Positions 27,733-35,953 of a DNA stretch of 64,000 nucleotides are shown piece after piece. A model generated the notes under the pieces. It did not search any database. It saw nothing but the letters and a program-made list of their open reading frames with translations, and was not told where the DNA came from. Every line of letters begins with the position of its first letter. Position 1 is the stretch's first letter. Origin of the DNA: Acidovorax sp. RAC01 (GTDB lineage Bacteria; Pseudomonadota; Gammaproteobacteria; Burkholderiales; Burkholderiaceae_C); the NCBI RefSeq assembly GCF_001714725.1, contig NZ_CP016447.1, positions 372,001 to 436,000 of the forward strand, written 5' to 3'. A program made the position numbers and the translations under genes.

Positions 27733-28509
27733 TCAGGGTGAATCTATCAGGTCATCGAACGAAGGCCGCTCCAGCGTCACTCGACAACGCAGCGCATCGA
27801 TGTCGGCCGCATTGGCGAGGAATGCATCCACCACGGCGGGATCGAACGCGCGCCCTTTCTCGGCCGCCAGCATTTCCAGTGCCGTCTCCACCGAAAACGC
27901 TCGGCGGTAGACGCGGTCCATGGTCAGCGCATCGAAGAAATCCACCACCGCTGTGATACGCCCGGACAGGGGAATGGCGTCGCCGGACAGCCCGGCCGGA
28001 TAGCCGGAGCCGTCCCAACGCTCGTGGTGCGTCACTGCCACTTCGGCAGCCATGCGGAATACGGGGATGTGCGAACGCCCAAGGATCTCGGCGCCCATGG
28101 CCGCGTGGCGGTTCATGAGCTGTCGCTCGTCGGGCGTCAGCGGGCCCGGTTTCTTGAGCACGTGGTCGGGAATGCCGATCTTGCCAATGTCATGCATGGG
28201 CGCGGCCTTGCGCAGCATGCGCGCATAGCCCGCGCTCTGGTCCAGGGCCAGCGCCAGCGCCTCGGCCAGGTAGCCGATGCGCACGATATGTACGCCCGTG
28301 TCGTCATCCTTGAGCTCGGCAGCTGCAGACAACTGCAGCAAGGCGCCATGGTGGGCGCGGGTGACTTCACGCAGCGCATCGTTGCGCTCGCGGTACATCC
28401 GCCCGAAATCCTGGACGAACAATTCCATCTGCCTGGCCGCCGCTTCGTCAAAGCAGCGGGCCTCACCCTGCACGGGCATGGGCTGGACCGATGGCGCCCC
28501 CCCGATCAT
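27733..28509 (-). CDS. HD-GYP cyclic-di-GMP phosphodiesterase
   Basis: A 258-residue soluble protein with a short coiled N-terminus and an HD-GYP domain. The metal ligands are intact in APMHDIGKIGIPD and the signature is VTHHERWDGSGYP; NRHAAMGAEIL and DFFDALTMDRVYR are also family-typical. It hydrolyses cyclic di-GMP in characterised relatives. It has no receiver of its own, but a stand-alone receiver gene is directly upstream (stop TAA overlaps this ATG by one base). The two genes probably provide in trans what is normally a single REC-HD-GYP protein. Confidence 0.93.
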   Translation of the reverse strand: MIGGAPSVQPMPVQGEARCFDEAAARQMELFVQDFGRMYRERNDALREVTRAHHGALLQLSAAAELKDDDTGVHIVRIGYLAEALALALDQSAGYARMLRKAAPMHDIGKIGIPDHVLKKPGPLTPDERQLMNRHAAMGAEILGRSHIPVFRMAAEVAVTHHERWDGSGYPAGLSGDAIPLSGRITAVVDFFDALTMDRVYRRAFSVETALEMLAAEKGRAFDPAVVDAFLANAADIDALRCRVTLERPSFDDLIDSP

Positions 28510-28880
28510 TACAAGGTCGCTTCCATGCGGTAGATTTTTTCGAGCACCTGCAGCGTGCTGAACGGCTTCATGAGGTAGTCGTCCGCGCCAGCCGCCATAC
28601 CCATTTCGCGGTCGCTGGCCTGGATCCGCGCCGTCAGCATGATCACCTTGGTGTGACGCATCCGGGGGTCGTCCTTGATACGGCGACAGACATCCAGGCC
28701 CGTCAGCGTGCCCGGCATCATCACGTCAAGCAGCACGATGTCCGGCTGGAGCTCCTGTGCGAGCACCCATCCGGCATCACCGGTGGACGCCTCATGGATC
28801 TCGAAGTCATCGAACTCAAGGGTCATTTTGAGCAGTTTGCGGATGTCCAAATGGTCTTCGACAATCAGGATTTTTTTCAT
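28509..28880 (-). CDS. Stand-alone CheY-like response regulator
   Basis: A single receiver domain of 123 residues. It has the acidic residues in IVEDH, the phospho-acceptor Asp in VLLDVMMPG, VIMLTAR (Thr) and the conserved Lys in YLMKPFS. It is first gene of a four-gene minus-strand operon (receiver, HD-GYP, solute-binding protein, PAS kinase), so it is the probable phosphorylation target of that kinase and the likely controller of the HD-GYP enzyme. AT-rich sequence upstream holds the divergent promoters. Confidence 0.92.
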   Translation of the reverse strand: MKKILIVEDHLDIRKLLKMTLEFDDFEIHEASTGDAGWVLAQELQPDIVLLDVMMPGTLTGLDVCRRIKDDPRMRHTKVIMLTARIQASDREMGMAAGADDYLMKPFSTLQVLEKIYRMEATL

Positions 28881-28942
28881 GTGCAGCTTTCATGAGGACA
28901 GGAACAGGGCAGAAAGAAGAAGTTAAAACAACTTTTTTCTTG

Positions 28943-28963
28943 TGATTGGGATCATATCAATCA
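28943..28963. promoter_or_regulatory. Candidate operator dyad in divergent signalling promoter region
   Basis: Inverted arms TGATTG and CAATCA separated by nine bases sit in the 138-base AT-rich region between the receiver gene (minus) and the HTH-receiver gene (plus). A second imperfect dyad (AAGAAGTT / AACTTTTTTCTT) lies just to the left at about 28916-28940. Either could bind the adjacent HTH protein; this is inference from position. Confidence 0.35.
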
Positions 28964-29018
28964 TTTTTATCAAACTCAAGCCCACAGAACGAGAATTTCG
29001 CGAGAAAATGCAAGCGCT

Positions 29019-29681
29019 ATGCAAACTGAAACATCCTCCCCCATTCCTGCAGTGCCGGACCACTACACCACGCTGGAAGTCGCCAAACTGCTGGGAATGG
29101 CGGTTCGGTCCGTACAGTTGATGGTTGACCGCAACGAACTCGACGCCTGGAAGACCCCCGGCGGGCACCGCCGCATCTCGCGTGCCTCGGTCGAGCGCTG
29201 GATCAACGCCCGTGGCCCGGCCGCCACACAGGCTGGATCCAGTGCCGCTGCGGCCGCCCCACCCGTGGCTGCGCGGCGCCCTGGCGGCGCAGCACCTGCA
29301 CAGGTGCTGCTCATTGAAGACTCCATCCACTTCCAGAATCTGGTGTCGCTGATCGTCCAGCAGCATTTTCCGGGTGTGGCCCTGCACGTGGCCAACGATG
29401 GCATTGCGGGCCTGGCGCTGTATGGCCAGACCCAGCCCGACGTGCTGATCGTGGACATCCTGCTGCCCGGCATCGACGGCGCGACGCTGATCACCACGCT
29501 GCGCTCGCACCCGCAGTTCACCCGCAGCCAGCTGATTGTGGTGACCTCGCTGGATGAGCAGCAGCGCGAACCCTACGCCTTTGCACTGCAGGGCGTGCGC
29601 GTGATCCACAAGCCCAGCCTGGTGGCCGAGCTGCCCACTGCACTGGCAGCCTGCCTGCCTGCACAGCGGAGCGTGCAGTGA
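29019..29681 (+). CDS. Excisionase/MerR-like HTH fused to a receiver domain
   Basis: A 220-residue protein. Residues ~12-65 form a winged HTH of the excisionase/MerR type (YTTLEVAKLLGMAVRSVQLMVDRNEL, then WKTPGGHRRISRASVERWI). An Ala/Pro linker follows, then a receiver domain (VLLIEDSIHF, phospho-Asp in VLIVDILLPGIDG, VVTSLD, Lys in VIHKPS). The domain order is the reverse of classical response regulators, with the DNA-binding domain N-terminal. It is divergent from the receiver/HD-GYP operon and coupled to the following receiver-HPt gene. Confidence 0.88.
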   Translation: MQTETSSPIPAVPDHYTTLEVAKLLGMAVRSVQLMVDRNELDAWKTPGGHRRISRASVERWINARGPAATQAGSSAAAAAPPVAARRPGGAAPAQVLLIEDSIHFQNLVSLIVQQHFPGVALHVANDGIAGLALYGQTQPDVLIVDILLPGIDGATLITTLRSHPQFTRSQLIVVTSLDEQQREPYAFALQGVRVIHKPSLVAELPTALAACLPAQRSVQ

Positions 29682-30424
29682 CCCTGCCCAAGGTCCTGCT
29701 CATCGAGGACGACGCGTCCATCACCCAGTTTGTCCAGATGGCGCTGGAAGAGCTGGAGATCGAGCTTCTGGCGCGCACCAACGTGCCCGACGCATGGGCA
29801 GTGCTGGAAGCGGGTGGAATCCGCCTGGTGTTGACCGACCTGATGCTGCCGGGCGAGTCAGGCATCGACCTGATGCACCGGCTGCGCAACCATGCAGGGC
29901 GCGTACCGGCGGTACCTGTGGCCGTATTCAGCGCGGGCCTGACGCCGCCCGTGCGCGACGAGCTGACCGCGCTGGGCGTGTGGCGCATGCTGTCCAAACC
30001 CATCCCGGTGATGGAGCTTGAAGGCTGTGTGCGCGAAGCGCTGGCGCTGACAGCTGCTCCGACAGTGGCCCCCTCCCCCGCGGGCAATGCCGGCCAAGGC
30101 GTGCCGGGCCTGCCCCTCACGCCCGCCGAAAGCGAAGCGGTGGCCACCCACTTCGGCGGAGACGAGCGCCTGTTTCGCGCGTACCGCGCCAGCTGCCACG
30201 CGCAGTTTGCAGCCGATGTGAAACAAGGCGATGCTGCCCACGCGGCCGGTGACTGGCAGGCCTTGCGGCGCCTGGCCCACAGCCTGGGTACCGTGCTGCT
30301 GACGCTGGGACACCCCGCGCACAGCGCCGTGGCCCGGACACTGGAAGACGCAGCCAGCCAGCCCGACATCCCAGCCTGCCAGCAAGGCTGGGCACGCCTG
30401 CGCGGCTTTCTGACAACCCTGTAG
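29678..30424 (+). CDS. Receiver-HPt phosphorelay protein
   Basis: The GTG start overlaps the upstream stop (GTGA). The 248-residue product has an N-terminal receiver (LLIEDDASITQ, phospho-Asp in LVLTDLMLPGESG, FSAG, Lys in LSKPIP), a Pro/Ala linker, and a C-terminal histidine phosphotransfer domain with the putative phospho-His in RRLAHSLGTVLL (usual pattern HSLKG; here HSLGT). It could pass phosphate between the PAS kinase of the divergent operon and the HTH-receiver. No histidine kinase is encoded on this strand. Confidence 0.85.
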   Translation: MTLPKVLLIEDDASITQFVQMALEELEIELLARTNVPDAWAVLEAGGIRLVLTDLMLPGESGIDLMHRLRNHAGRVPAVPVAVFSAGLTPPVRDELTALGVWRMLSKPIPVMELEGCVREALALTAAPTVAPSPAGNAGQGVPGLPLTPAESEAVATHFGGDERLFRAYRASCHAQFAADVKQGDAAHAAGDWQALRRLAHSLGTVLLTLGHPAHSAVARTLEDAASQPDIPACQQGWARLRGFLTTL

Positions 30425-30471
30425 GGCCAGCCTGCGGGCAGCCATGGGCGCGGTGCTCTAACATCGCCTGC

Positions 30472-31161
30472 ATGATCACCGTCCACCACCTTGAAACATC
30501 GCGCTCACAGCGCATCCTGTGGCTGCTGGAAGAGCTGGGCCTGCCCTACGAGCTCAAGGTCTACCAGCGCGACAAGGCCACCCGGCTTGCACCCGCTGAG
30601 CTCAAGAAAATCCACCCGCTGGGCAAGTCACCGGTCATTACCGATGGCGATGAGGTGATCGCCGAATCCGGCGCCATCATCGAATACCTGGTGGAAACCT
30701 ATGGCGGGCAGGCCACTGGCGAGCTGGCCCACCTGCAACCCGCTGGCGGCACGCCCGCCTACCGGCAGTGCCGCTTCTGGATGCACTACGCCGAGGGCTC
30801 GCTGATGAACTGGCTGGTGATGAAGCTCGTGTTCATGAGCATTCCCACCCAGCCCATGCCGTTCTTCGTCAAGCCCATCGCCCGCACCCTGTGCGCCAAG
30901 GTGCAGGAAAAGCTGATCGACCCGAACCTGGCCACTGCGCTGGCCTTCATGGAAACCCACCTTTCCAGCCACGCCTGGTTTGCGGGCGACCACATCACCA
31001 TGGCGGACTTCCAGATGAGCTTTGCGGTGGAAGCAGCGCTTTCGCGCACCGGGAACGCGGCGAGCGTGGGCCACCTGGCTGCGTACCGCGACCGGATGGT
31101 GGCGCGCCCGGCCTACCAGCGCGCCATCGCCAAGGGCGGCCCCGTGGTGATGGGGGCATGA
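30472..31161 (+). CDS. Glutathione S-transferase
   Basis: A 229-residue cytosolic GST. The thioredoxin-fold N-terminal domain contains TSRSQRILWLLEELGLPYEL and the glutathione-binding PLGKSPVITDGDEVIAESGAI (cis-Pro and ES). The C-terminal helical domain ends with WFAGDHITMADFQM, the conserved N-capping box. The catalytic residue is probably Ser or Thr at ETSRS. The next gene overlaps it by four bases (ATGA). The substrate is unknown. Confidence 0.93.
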   Translation: MITVHHLETSRSQRILWLLEELGLPYELKVYQRDKATRLAPAELKKIHPLGKSPVITDGDEVIAESGAIIEYLVETYGGQATGELAHLQPAGGTPAYRQCRFWMHYAEGSLMNWLVMKLVFMSIPTQPMPFFVKPIARTLCAKVQEKLIDPNLATALAFMETHLSSHAWFAGDHITMADFQMSFAVEAALSRTGNAASVGHLAAYRDRMVARPAYQRAIAKGGPVVMGA

Positions 31162-31691
31162 CCACCCACCCGCCCCGTGCCGTGCCCGGCGGCTACGGCG
31201 TGCTGTTCGTCTGTATGGGCAACATTTGCCGCAGCCCGACGGCGCACGGGGTGTTTCGCCAAAGGGTTGCGGCGGCCGGCCTTGCTGACCATGTACGCGT
31301 TGATTCGGCCGGCACCCACAACTACCACCCGGGCGAGCCGCCCGACGAGCGCAGCCAGCGGCATGCGTTGCAACGCGGCTATGCGCTGGCTGACCTGCGG
31401 GCACGGCAAATCACCGAAGCAGACTTTGCGCAGTTTGACCTGGTGCTGGCCATGGACTGGGACAACCTTGCGCTGGCACAGGACCTGTGCCCGCCAGCCC
31501 ATCTGGCCAAGGTGAGGCGCCTGACGGAGTTCTGCGTGCGGCTGAGCAGCCCCGTCGTGCCCGATCCGTACTACGGTGGTGCGCAAGGCTTCAGCGAAGT
31601 CCTGGACCTGGTGGAAGACGCATGCGAAGGCCTGCTGCAGCATGTGCAGCGGCAACTGGCGCGGGCTCCTGCTGGCACGCCACGGCACTGA
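31158..31691 (+). CDS. Low-molecular-weight protein-tyrosine phosphatase
   Basis: A 177-residue phosphatase with the P-loop VLFVCMGNICRSPTA (C-x5-R-S) near residue 20 and the general-acid Asp in VPDPYYGG near residue 130. VDSAGTHNYHPGEPPD is also family-typical. The start is taken at the ATG overlapping the GST stop. No tyrosine kinase or exopolysaccharide genes are near, so it may act on small phospho-compounds or on arginine/tyrosine-phosphorylated proteins. It converges on the cox-like operon, with stops 19 bases apart. Confidence 0.93.
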   Translation: MTTHPPRAVPGGYGVLFVCMGNICRSPTAHGVFRQRVAAAGLADHVRVDSAGTHNYHPGEPPDERSQRHALQRGYALADLRARQITEADFAQFDLVLAMDWDNLALAQDLCPPAHLAKVRRLTEFCVRLSSPVVPDPYYGGAQGFSEVLDLVEDACEGLLQHVQRQLARAPAGTPRH

Positions 31692-31710
31692 GCCAGAGCG
31701 TCAAACCGCC

Positions 31711-32805
31711 TCAGCGCACGCCGCAGACCAGCGCCCCCGGGTCGTTGTGGGCCAGCTCCCGCTCGTTCTTGGCCTGGGCCACTTCCATGTCGCGCGGCAG
31801 GGTCACGCCGTTTTTCACGGCCAGTATCTCGGCCATCACGCTCACGGCGATCTCGGGGGGCGTCTTGCTGCCGATGTAGATGCCAATGGGCCCGCGCAGG
31901 CGCGCCAGGCTGGCTTCGGTCTGCTCGAAGTGTTCGATCATCCGCGCGCGGCGCGCTTCGTTGTTGCGTCGCGAACCGATACCGCCCACGTAAAAGGCCT
32001 CGGTGTTGAGGGCTTCGAGCAACGCCAGGTCATCGAGCTTGGGGTCGTGTGTGAGGGCCACCACGCAGGTGCGGCGGTCGGGCTTGAACGCCACCACCAC
32101 ATCGTCGGGCATGTCGCTCACCACCGTGGCTGCGGGCACGCTCCAGGCGCCGCGGTACTCCTCGCGCGGGTCGCACACGGTCACGGCAAATCCATTGAAC
32201 AGCGCCATGGTCGCCAGGTATTCGGCCAGCTGCCCCGCGCCGATGAGCAGCATGCGGTACTCGGGCCCGAACGTGTTGGTGATCTGCTGCGCGTCCACCA
32301 CCAGATCGGCCGGCGCGGCAGCTAGCTGCAGGCTTGCCACGCCGTCGGCCAGGCGCACAGTGCGCTGCATGAGGCGGCCGGCCTCCAGCGCCGCAATGAG
32401 GGCTGCCAGGGAAGCTGCGTCGGGGTCGTATTCGAGCAGCAGTTCCAGCGTGCCGCCACAGGGCAGCCCGAAGCGGTGGGCTTCGTCCGCCGTGATGCCG
32501 TATTTGACGAACGAAGGCGGGCCGCTGGGTATGCGGTGGTCGCCCGGCGACCCAGCCTGCGCGTCTGCCGCGGCATTCACCGCACTCGCCGCGTACGCAC
32601 GGGTATGGCGGTCAATCAGGTCGTCCTCGATGCACCCGCCAGACACCGACCCCACCACCGAGCCGTCTTCACACAGCGCCATGATCGACCCCACCGGCCG
32701 GGGCGACGAGCCCCAGGTGCGCACCACCGTGGCCAGCAGCGCCCGCCGGCCTGCAGCACGCCACCCGTGCAGCGTGCGCAGCACCATCACATCCAGGTTT
32801 TCCAT
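31711..32805 (-). CDS. XdhC/CoxF-family molybdenum hydroxylase accessory protein
   Basis: A 364-residue protein with an N-terminal XdhC_CoxI domain (TVVRTWGSSPRPVGSIMAL, GSVSGGCIEDDL, CGGTLELLLE) and a C-terminal Rossmann XdhC_C domain (LLIGAGQLAEYLATMA, VALTHDPKLDD, FYVGGIGSRRNNEAR, IGIYIGSKTPPEIAVS). Relatives bind Mo cofactor and insert or sulfurate it in xanthine-dehydrogenase-family enzymes. It is last gene of the cox-like operon, 76 bases after coxG. The start ATG at 32805 gives the full N-terminal domain. Confidence 0.92.
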   Translation of the reverse strand: MENLDVMVLRTLHGWRAAGRRALLATVVRTWGSSPRPVGSIMALCEDGSVVGSVSGGCIEDDLIDRHTRAYAASAVNAAADAQAGSPGDHRIPSGPPSFVKYGITADEAHRFGLPCGGTLELLLEYDPDAASLAALIAALEAGRLMQRTVRLADGVASLQLAAAPADLVVDAQQITNTFGPEYRMLLIGAGQLAEYLATMALFNGFAVTVCDPREEYRGAWSVPAATVVSDMPDDVVVAFKPDRRTCVVALTHDPKLDDLALLEALNTEAFYVGGIGSRRNNEARRARMIEHFEQTEASLARLRGPIGIYIGSKTPPEIAVSVMAEILAVKNGVTLPRDMEVAQAKNERELAHNDPGALVCGVR

Positions 32806-32881
32806 GCGTCTTCTCTGTGTTGCAGCAGCCCAGATACTGCTGCTGCGGTGTTTCCTCGTACCGATCGCAAGGCCGTGCGTC

Positions 32882-33514
32882 TCAGCGGTTGAGCCACCAG
32901 CCCAGTGCAACCAGGGCGGCTGCCCCCACCGCCCATACCCACACCGGTATGCCGCCCCCATTGTCCTGCGCGCCCGCCGACGCGGGCATGGCCACGGCCC
33001 CGGGCTGGGTGGGCACATCCGACGGCGCGGGCTCTGCCACCGCCGCACGGGGGTGGCGGCGCTGCATCTCGTCATCAAAGCGCTTGAAAAAATCCTCGGC
33101 CATCGACTTGGCGGCGCCATCGATCAGGCGCTGGCCCAGTTGCGCGATCTTGCCGCCCACCGTGGCGTGCACGGTGTAATGCAGTTCGCAGCCTTCCTGG
33201 CCAGCAGCATCTGCGGCCAGCGGCACCAGCGATACCTTGGCGTTACCCTTGCCAAAGCCGGCGACCCCGCCCGACCCATCGAAGGCAATGGTGTAGCTCT
33301 GGGGCGGAACGATCTCGGACAGGGTGATCTTGCCCGCAAACTTGGCCGACACCGGACCGATTTTCAGCGCCATCGCCACGGTGTACTGGTTGTCGGCCGT
33401 GGGCTCGACCTTGTCGCAGCCGGGTATGCACAGCTTGAGCACCTCGGGGTCGTTGAGCGCGTCCCACGCCTGCTGCTGGCTGACGGCAAGGGTACGGCTG
33501 GCTTGCATTTCCAT
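32882..33514 (-). CDS. coxG: CoxG-like SRPBCC protein with C-terminal membrane anchor
   Basis: A 210-residue protein. The first ~150 residues are a CoxG SRPBCC fold (LAVSQQQAWDALNDPEVLKLCIPGCDKVE, YTVHATVGGKIAQLGQRLIDGAAKSMAEDFF). An Ala/Pro linker and a single C-terminal helix (VWVWAVGAAALVALGWWL) follow. In CO dehydrogenase operons CoxG helps recruit the enzyme to the membrane, and the tail anchor fits that role. It lies between the vWA gene (coxE) and XdhC gene. Confidence 0.9.
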   Translation of the reverse strand: MEMQASRTLAVSQQQAWDALNDPEVLKLCIPGCDKVEPTADNQYTVAMALKIGPVSAKFAGKITLSEIVPPQSYTIAFDGSGGVAGFGKGNAKVSLVPLAADAAGQEGCELHYTVHATVGGKIAQLGQRLIDGAAKSMAEDFFKRFDDEMQRRHPRAAVAEPAPSDVPTQPGAVAMPASAGAQDNGGGIPVWVWAVGAAALVALGWWLNR

Positions 33515-33586
33515 GATGGGTTCCTCTCGGGCTGTCTGTGGTTGTCTTCGTGTGTCGAAAAAGCGGCGGGGAGAGCGGACTGAGCC

Positions 33587-34837
33587 TTACCGTGCCCCGG
33601 GCGATCGCAGCAGTGCCGCCAGGCTGCCAGCCAAGTCCTGCAGGCGGGCCAGGTTGTGCACCGCCACCATGCCATGGGCCTGCCCGTGCAGGGCGGCCGC
33701 GCCGCGCGCCGTCGGTGCATACCCGTCAAAGCGCAGCAGCGGGTTGAGCCACAGCAGGCGGCCGGAGTGCCGGCGCAGCCAGCCCAGCTCGCGCTCCAGT
33801 TCTTCGGGCGCACCCGTGTCCAGCCCGTCGCTCACCAGCAGCACCAGCGTGCGGCGGCCCACCAGGCGCCGGGCATGGGTACTGCGCAACTGGGCCAGGC
33901 ATGCACCCAGCCGGGTGCCCCCCGCAAAGTCGGTGATGGCGGCGCTGGCCGCCTCCAGCATGGCGTCGGTATCGCCCAGGCGGAACGCCGCGCCCAGGTC
34001 GGTGAGCGTGGTGCCAAAGGCAAACACGTCGCGCCGCAGGCCGCCACCGGCATGGCGTGCTGCGGTGGCCGCGTGCAGAAACGCCAGCAGGAGCCGGGTA
34101 TAGCGCTCCATCGAGCCCGACACATCCACCAGCACCACCAGCGGCAGCGGCTGCTGGCGGCGCTGCAACAGCGGCACGCGCAGCAGCTCGCCGCCCGTGC
34201 TGGCCGCCAGCTGCATGGCATCGGCCCAGTGCGGGCGCTGGCCGCGCACACCCGGCCGCGTGCGGCGTGCCGCGTAGTGCGGCAGGGGCAGCGTGATGTC
34301 GCGGGCCAGCCGCTCCACCAGCAGGTATTCGCTGGCCGAGAGCTGGTTGAAGTCGGCGTGGCGCAAGCGCTGCATGTCGCTGGCCGTCATGGCGGCGTCG
34401 AACTCGATCTTGTCGTCCTCGCGGGCAGGCGGTGCAGTGCGCGCCGCGCGCACGGGTACCAGCGCTTCGTTCACGCGCGGGCGCCGCCGGGCAGGCTCGG
34501 CTTTGGCGGGCGCGCTGGGCAGCATCTGCGCCAGAAGTTTCTGCGCCACCTCGGGGTTGCGAAAGTAGGCGTTGAACAGCTCCTGGAACACGGCACGGTC
34601 CTGCTCGCGGCTGACCAGCACGGCCTCCAGCGCCGCACAAAAGTCCTCGCGGCCGAGCCCGGTCAGCATCAGCGCCTGCTGGGCCAGCGCCATGCGTGCG
34701 GCATCCACCGGCACACCGGCGCGGCGCAACGCGCGGCCGAAGCCGCTCACGTTGTCCGCGAGCTTGCCGCGGCGCACATCGCCCAGCTGCGAATAGGTGG
34801 TTGCGGCCTGGTCCATGCGGGCGCCTGCCGTGGTCAC
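33587..34837 (-). CDS. coxE: CoxE-like von Willebrand factor A protein
   Basis: A 416-residue protein with a C-terminal vWA domain. The MIDAS residues are intact: DVSGS (DxSxS), Thr in GGTRLG and Asp in VSDGLDTG. The helical N-terminal region contains GRALRRAGVPVDAARMALAQQAL. CoxE works with the MoxR-type ATPase CoxD to mature the Mo-Cu or Mo active site in CO dehydrogenase systems. The GTG start overlaps the coxD stop by four bases; an in-frame ATG at 34816 is the alternative. Confidence 0.9.
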   Translation of the reverse strand: MTTAGARMDQAATTYSQLGDVRRGKLADNVSGFGRALRRAGVPVDAARMALAQQALMLTGLGREDFCAALEAVLVSREQDRAVFQELFNAYFRNPEVAQKLLAQMLPSAPAKAEPARRRPRVNEALVPVRAARTAPPAREDDKIEFDAAMTASDMQRLRHADFNQLSASEYLLVERLARDITLPLPHYAARRTRPGVRGQRPHWADAMQLAASTGGELLRVPLLQRRQQPLPLVVLVDVSGSMERYTRLLLAFLHAATAARHAGGGLRRDVFAFGTTLTDLGAAFRLGDTDAMLEAASAAITDFAGGTRLGACLAQLRSTHARRLVGRRTLVLLVSDGLDTGAPEELERELGWLRRHSGRLLWLNPLLRFDGYAPTARGAAALHGQAHGMVAVHNLARLQDLAGSLAALLRSPGAR

Positions 34838-35739
34838 GCGGCAGGGTCGGGTGCCAGCAGTTGGGCCGACAGGTCGCGAGTGAGCGCCGCCACGTCTTCG
34901 CGCTGCTTGAACAGGATGCCGGCCGTGTCAGACACCACCTCCGGGTCCACCACCAACGTGTCGAGCGCGACCAGCGCCTTGGCCCATTCCACGCTTTCGG
35001 CGATGCCCGGTGCGCGGCTGAACGCATTGGCAAAGGGCTGGCTGCGCAACCGGCCGACGAACTCGGCCACCTGGCGGGCCAGCGCCTCGCTGGCACCGGG
35101 CACCTGCGCCCGGACAATGGCCAGTTCGCGCTCGCGCTCGGGGTAGTCGAGCCAGTGGTACAGGCAGCGGCGCTTGACGGCATCGTGCAGGTCGCGCGTG
35201 CGGTTGCTGGTGAGGATGGTGACGGGCACCGCCGCAGCACGCACCGTGCCCAGCTCCGGAATGCTGACCTGGTACTCGCCCAGATACTCCAGCAGGAAGG
35301 CCTCGAACGGTTCGTCCGCTCGGTCGACCTCGTCGATCAGCAGCACGGCGCCGGGCTCGGGGGCCTGCAGCGCCTGCAGCAGTGGGCGGCGGATGAGGTA
35401 ACGCTCCTGGTACACCTCCGCCTCGATCTGCGCAACATCGGCCGTGCCCCTGGCCTCCGCCGCACGCATGTGCAGCAGCTGGGCGGCATAGTTCCATTCG
35501 TACAAGGCCTCGCGCTGCTCCAGCCCGTCGTAGCACTGCAGGCGGATCAGGCTGCGCCCCAGCACCTGGCCCATGGCCCGGGCCAGCGCGGTCTTGCCTA
35601 CGCCTGGCTCGCCCTCCAGCAGCAGCGGACGCTGCAGCTGCAGGGCCAGATACACCGCAGTGGCCAGGCGACGGTCTGCAAAGTAGCCCACGTCTTGCAG
35701 GGCGTGCACCAAGGCGTCGACAGAGATAGGCAGACTCAT
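34834..35739 (-). CDS. coxD: CoxD-like MoxR-family AAA+ ATPase
   Basis: A 301-residue AAA+ protein: Walker A GEPGVGKTAL near residue 43, IRLQCYDGLEQREALYEWNY (MoxR signature), Walker B LLIDEVDRAD, and sensor 1 ILTSNRTRDLHDAVKRR containing the arginine finger region. It is a chaperone-like ATPase acting with CoxE on the large subunit. It is separated from coxM by ~200 bases of two repeat elements, so it may be transcribed by read-through or from its own promoter. Confidence 0.93.
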   Translation of the reverse strand: MSLPISVDALVHALQDVGYFADRRLATAVYLALQLQRPLLLEGEPGVGKTALARAMGQVLGRSLIRLQCYDGLEQREALYEWNYAAQLLHMRAAEARGTADVAQIEAEVYQERYLIRRPLLQALQAPEPGAVLLIDEVDRADEPFEAFLLEYLGEYQVSIPELGTVRAAAVPVTILTSNRTRDLHDAVKRRCLYHWLDYPERERELAIVRAQVPGASEALARQVAEFVGRLRSQPFANAFSRAPGIAESVEWAKALVALDTLVVDPEVVSDTAGILFKQREDVAALTRDLSAQLLAPDPAA

Positions 35740-35740
35740 T

Positions 35741-35800
35741 GCTTCTTTTTTGATAGCTATCTGCGCTTACTGGATAAGCGCTAGATGCCTATTTAGATCA
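35741..35800. repeat. Interspersed repeat family A between coxM and coxD
   Basis: TTGATAGCTATCTGCGCTTA followed by GGATAAGCGCTAGATGCC. An inner dyad TGCGCTTA(C)...(G)TAAGCGCT-like pairs the two halves. It carries the GATAGCT...GCGCT core shared by the other copies and lies just upstream of the coxD start codon. Confidence 0.7.
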
Positions 35801-35835
35801 AAATTCAACACGATAGACAGGCTGTCGATACTGGC

Positions 35836-35953
35836 GTGACCCAAGCCAGCGACCGCCGCGCAAGGGCCGCCCCGCCGCGCTGGCGGTGTCCCCCTTCCCG
35901 AATGGCACCGCCATTCGAGAGAAGGGGGAAGGCGCGCAGCGACTCAGGGGGTT
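35836..35953 (-). repeat. GC-rich interspersed repeat family B, copy 1
   Basis: On the minus strand this reads CCCCCTGAGTCGCTGCGCGC, a C-run with a large stem (GAATGGC/GCCATTC, CCCCCTT/AAGGGGG), then GCGGGGCGGCCCTTGCGCGG and CTGGCTTGGGTCACG. The same blocks in the same order occur at 61581-61690. The TGA in its CCCCCTGAG end is the stop codon of coxM. Confidence 0.75.
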
